A stretch of 64,000 nucleotides of DNA from Sipunculus nudus (taxonomy: Eukaryota; Annelida; Sipuncula; Golfingiida; Sipunculidae). The translations under genes were made by a program, and so were the position numbers. The stretch is from the NCBI GenBank assembly GCA_026874595.1, contig CM049306.1, positions 38,628,019 through 38,692,018 of the forward strand, given 5' to 3'. Shown here piece after piece: positions 62,131 to 64,000 of the stretch; within the stretch, counting starts at the first letter, position 1; every line of letters starts with the position of its first letter. The notes under the pieces were generated by a model. The model was given only the letters and a program-made list of their open reading frames with translations, searched no databases and had not been told where the DNA came from.

Positions 62131-62890
62131 TATTAATAGCTTAAGGCGATTTTTATGATTTTTCGTATCTCCTCTGATACCACTTTACGAATTGCCTTGA
62201 TTTTACGACATACGGGTTTGTTCAAACAAATTACATCGACTTTAATTTGCAATATTTGCGTATTACGTGAATTATTAATAATTTAAATATATGCCCCCCC
62301 CCCCCAAACGGGAGCCCCTTCCATTTGTGCGTTCGGGCCTGGTAACACAACGCCCACAGAGTGTGTGATGCCGTACCCGAGTTTTCTCCGGGGGGCTTTA
62401 TGTGGGGTTTTCGTACATTTCGCGGTGACTGGCCAATAATAATCCTCATTGGTGATCCCTTCTCAAAAGGCAACCTCGACGCAGGGATTAGGTATATTGT
62501 GCACAAGGAATCCCTCCATATACGAGGTCTCGCATGAGGAGAAGGCTCAAAAGGGGGAGGGGTGTCTTTAAAAGAATCTAACTACCCGAACGATGGTGAT
62601 TGCAGTGACTGTCTCGCTGGAAAACATTGGCTCAACTTTGAGACAGGAATGGTCTTTGGGAGTGCGTGATATTTAAAAAAATATACAGCCATTAAATTTA
62701 CCACATACTATAATGCTACCAAGAACTTTTGCGCAGCGGGATTGTCCGACCATGTGAGTGCTAAGTTTTTGATAATGGGAATGCAATTATAAAGAACACG
62801 TCTCAGCGCTACTGTACTATGCAAGATATCAGGTTCATTTATTGGCGGGTTGACAGGCTCGGAGGGCATCTTTAAATAGCGATGCTCAAC

Positions 62891-62948
<58 letters not shown>

Positions 62949-63137
62949 TTAATTTACCATATATCAACTTCTCTGAAAAATTCTCCCGCTTATCTCTTGG
63001 CTTCAATAATTTTTTATGCATAACACCATTCATATAATTATTTTTATATTAATAGCGTGACGCGATTTTCTGTATCTCCTCTGATACCACCGTACGGATT
63101 GCCTTGATTTTCGACATATATTTGCTCCGGGTTTGTC
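62131..63137 (+). repeat. Direct repeat pair (about 92 bp) 0.9 kb apart
   Basis: 62131-62222 and 63047-63137 share 'TATTAATAGC', 'TATCTCCTCTGATACCAC', 'GATTGCCTTGATTTT' (one variant base), 'CGACATA' and 'GGGTTTGT'. The segment between contains a C-rich patch at 62295 and a (TA)n tract at about 62892-62945. No gene. Confidence 0.65.
62892..62945. repeat. (TA)n microsatellite
   Basis: About 25 TA units between the two direct repeats. Confidence 0.9.
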
Positions 63138-64000
63138 CGTAGACATTTCACCATTCGTACCGGAACGTATTCGTCCAAGTCATCCAGACTCAGACACAAG
63201 GTCAACTCAAAGACAGAACACTTACACCAAATGTTTTCTTCATAGAGATCTTATGTCGGTAACATTGTACAACCAAAACATTACACCATGTAAGACTGTG
63301 TGACATCAGAACTAACTGATCGTCCCAAACCATGCGTAGCACGGGTAATTGCTAGTCTCTGTTAATTGGTCTTGGCAGGACAGCAAATGCATTTTTATTA
63401 ATTTTAAAAATAAATATTATTTACTTACCTTTCTTGTTTTAGTATTTTTAAACCACTTTCCAATGAAATTCTAGTTAAATGTCTTGCTTCAGTTTAACCG
63501 TTACATAATTTTAATCTTCAAATTGTTCTTGAAAAGTTATTAAAAATATATATATTTAACTGATTAGTTAGACTTTGTGTTAATTTTTTTTTTGTCCGAC
63601 AGGACAGCAAATTTTCAGTGTGATAATTCCATTGAAACTAAATCTTATTTGTATTGTTTACTTTCGTGGGACTTAGTTTTATCAAATTTTTAAAATTTCA
63701 GTTTTCGAATTTATAAATAAAAGTGTAAGAAAGCATTTAGAAAAGAACCGGATTTTTCAGGCCATAGACTTTGTGTGCAAAAAGCTGCCAAACCCAGTGG
63801 AAAGCAATGTTTATCTTTATGTTAACTTTAACCATTAACTCCTAGTTTAAAATTATCTAACGTTTTCTTGATTTTAAAGTAATTTGTGTAAAAAGCTTAA
63901 GCAATGGTAGCCAGGTGACCTGATTACTAATGGACCTGTTTACTGACCCTTCTTTAGTGCTGATATCATAAGTTCCGACCACTTTAGAGTTAGACGCTTA
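63138..64000. other. Window end, nothing recognised
   Basis: AT-rich sequence; two short GGACAGCAAAT occurrences (63379 and 63601) suggest a small dispersed repeat, but no ends or coding sequence are evident. Confidence 0.35.

Noticed and set aside
1-64000. CRISPR array or prokaryotic operon
   Set aside because: The tandem arrays lack short repeat/unique spacer structure, and splice sites and LINE/SINE content show a eukaryotic genome.

Overview
The window is AT-rich animal nuclear DNA: long introns, GT-AG splice sites and very high repeat content. The repeat types (short hairpin-ended elements carrying 'GTCCGTCCGTC'-like tracts, tRNA-derived SINEs, an L1/Tx1-like LINE) point to a mollusc, most likely a bivalve. 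I cannot name a genus from sequence alone.

Positions 1-30623 (+) hold the 3' part of one gene, MCM10, a DNA replication-initiation scaffold. Thirteen exons read through in frame for 531 codons. They cover the end of the OB fold, the CCCH zinc finger, a linker, and the C-terminal Cys-rich zinc-binding domain with its conserved tail. The 5' part lies outside the window. The introns are full of mobile DNA: a 41-bp minisatellite that grades into the exon 5 acceptor, a 1.9-kb TA-flanked element nested in another repeat, several hairpin-ended (Helentron-like) families, a nested stack at 18.67-25.67 kb ending in three 738-bp tandem copies, and a tRNA-derived SINE.

Positions 30.6-36.9 kb are intergenic. 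They include a hairpin-ended element at 33.0-34.9 kb built of about 150-bp degenerate repeats, each centred on an AGGTCA-nnn-TGACCT palindrome, the consensus estrogen-response-element layout.

Positions 36.9-47.24 kb hold a second gene, a PRSS23-like secreted serine protease with CCAAT/TATA promoter motifs, a signal peptide and an intact His/Asp/Ser triad. Its reading frame is broken after codon 19 by an 8.8-kb foldback insertion: two 4.2-4.4-kb inverted arms of 533-bp higher-order repeats, flanked by a perfect 13-bp target duplication. The two gene halves are still in frame with each other across the insertion and would total 384 codons. This is the most striking feature of the window.

Positions 48.9-54.9 kb hold a 184-bp pogo/mariner-type MITE and a decayed L1/Tx1-like LINE. 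From 55 to 64 kb I recognise no gene, only MITE-like elements, a second copy of the SINE family, simple repeats and a duplicated 92-bp segment.
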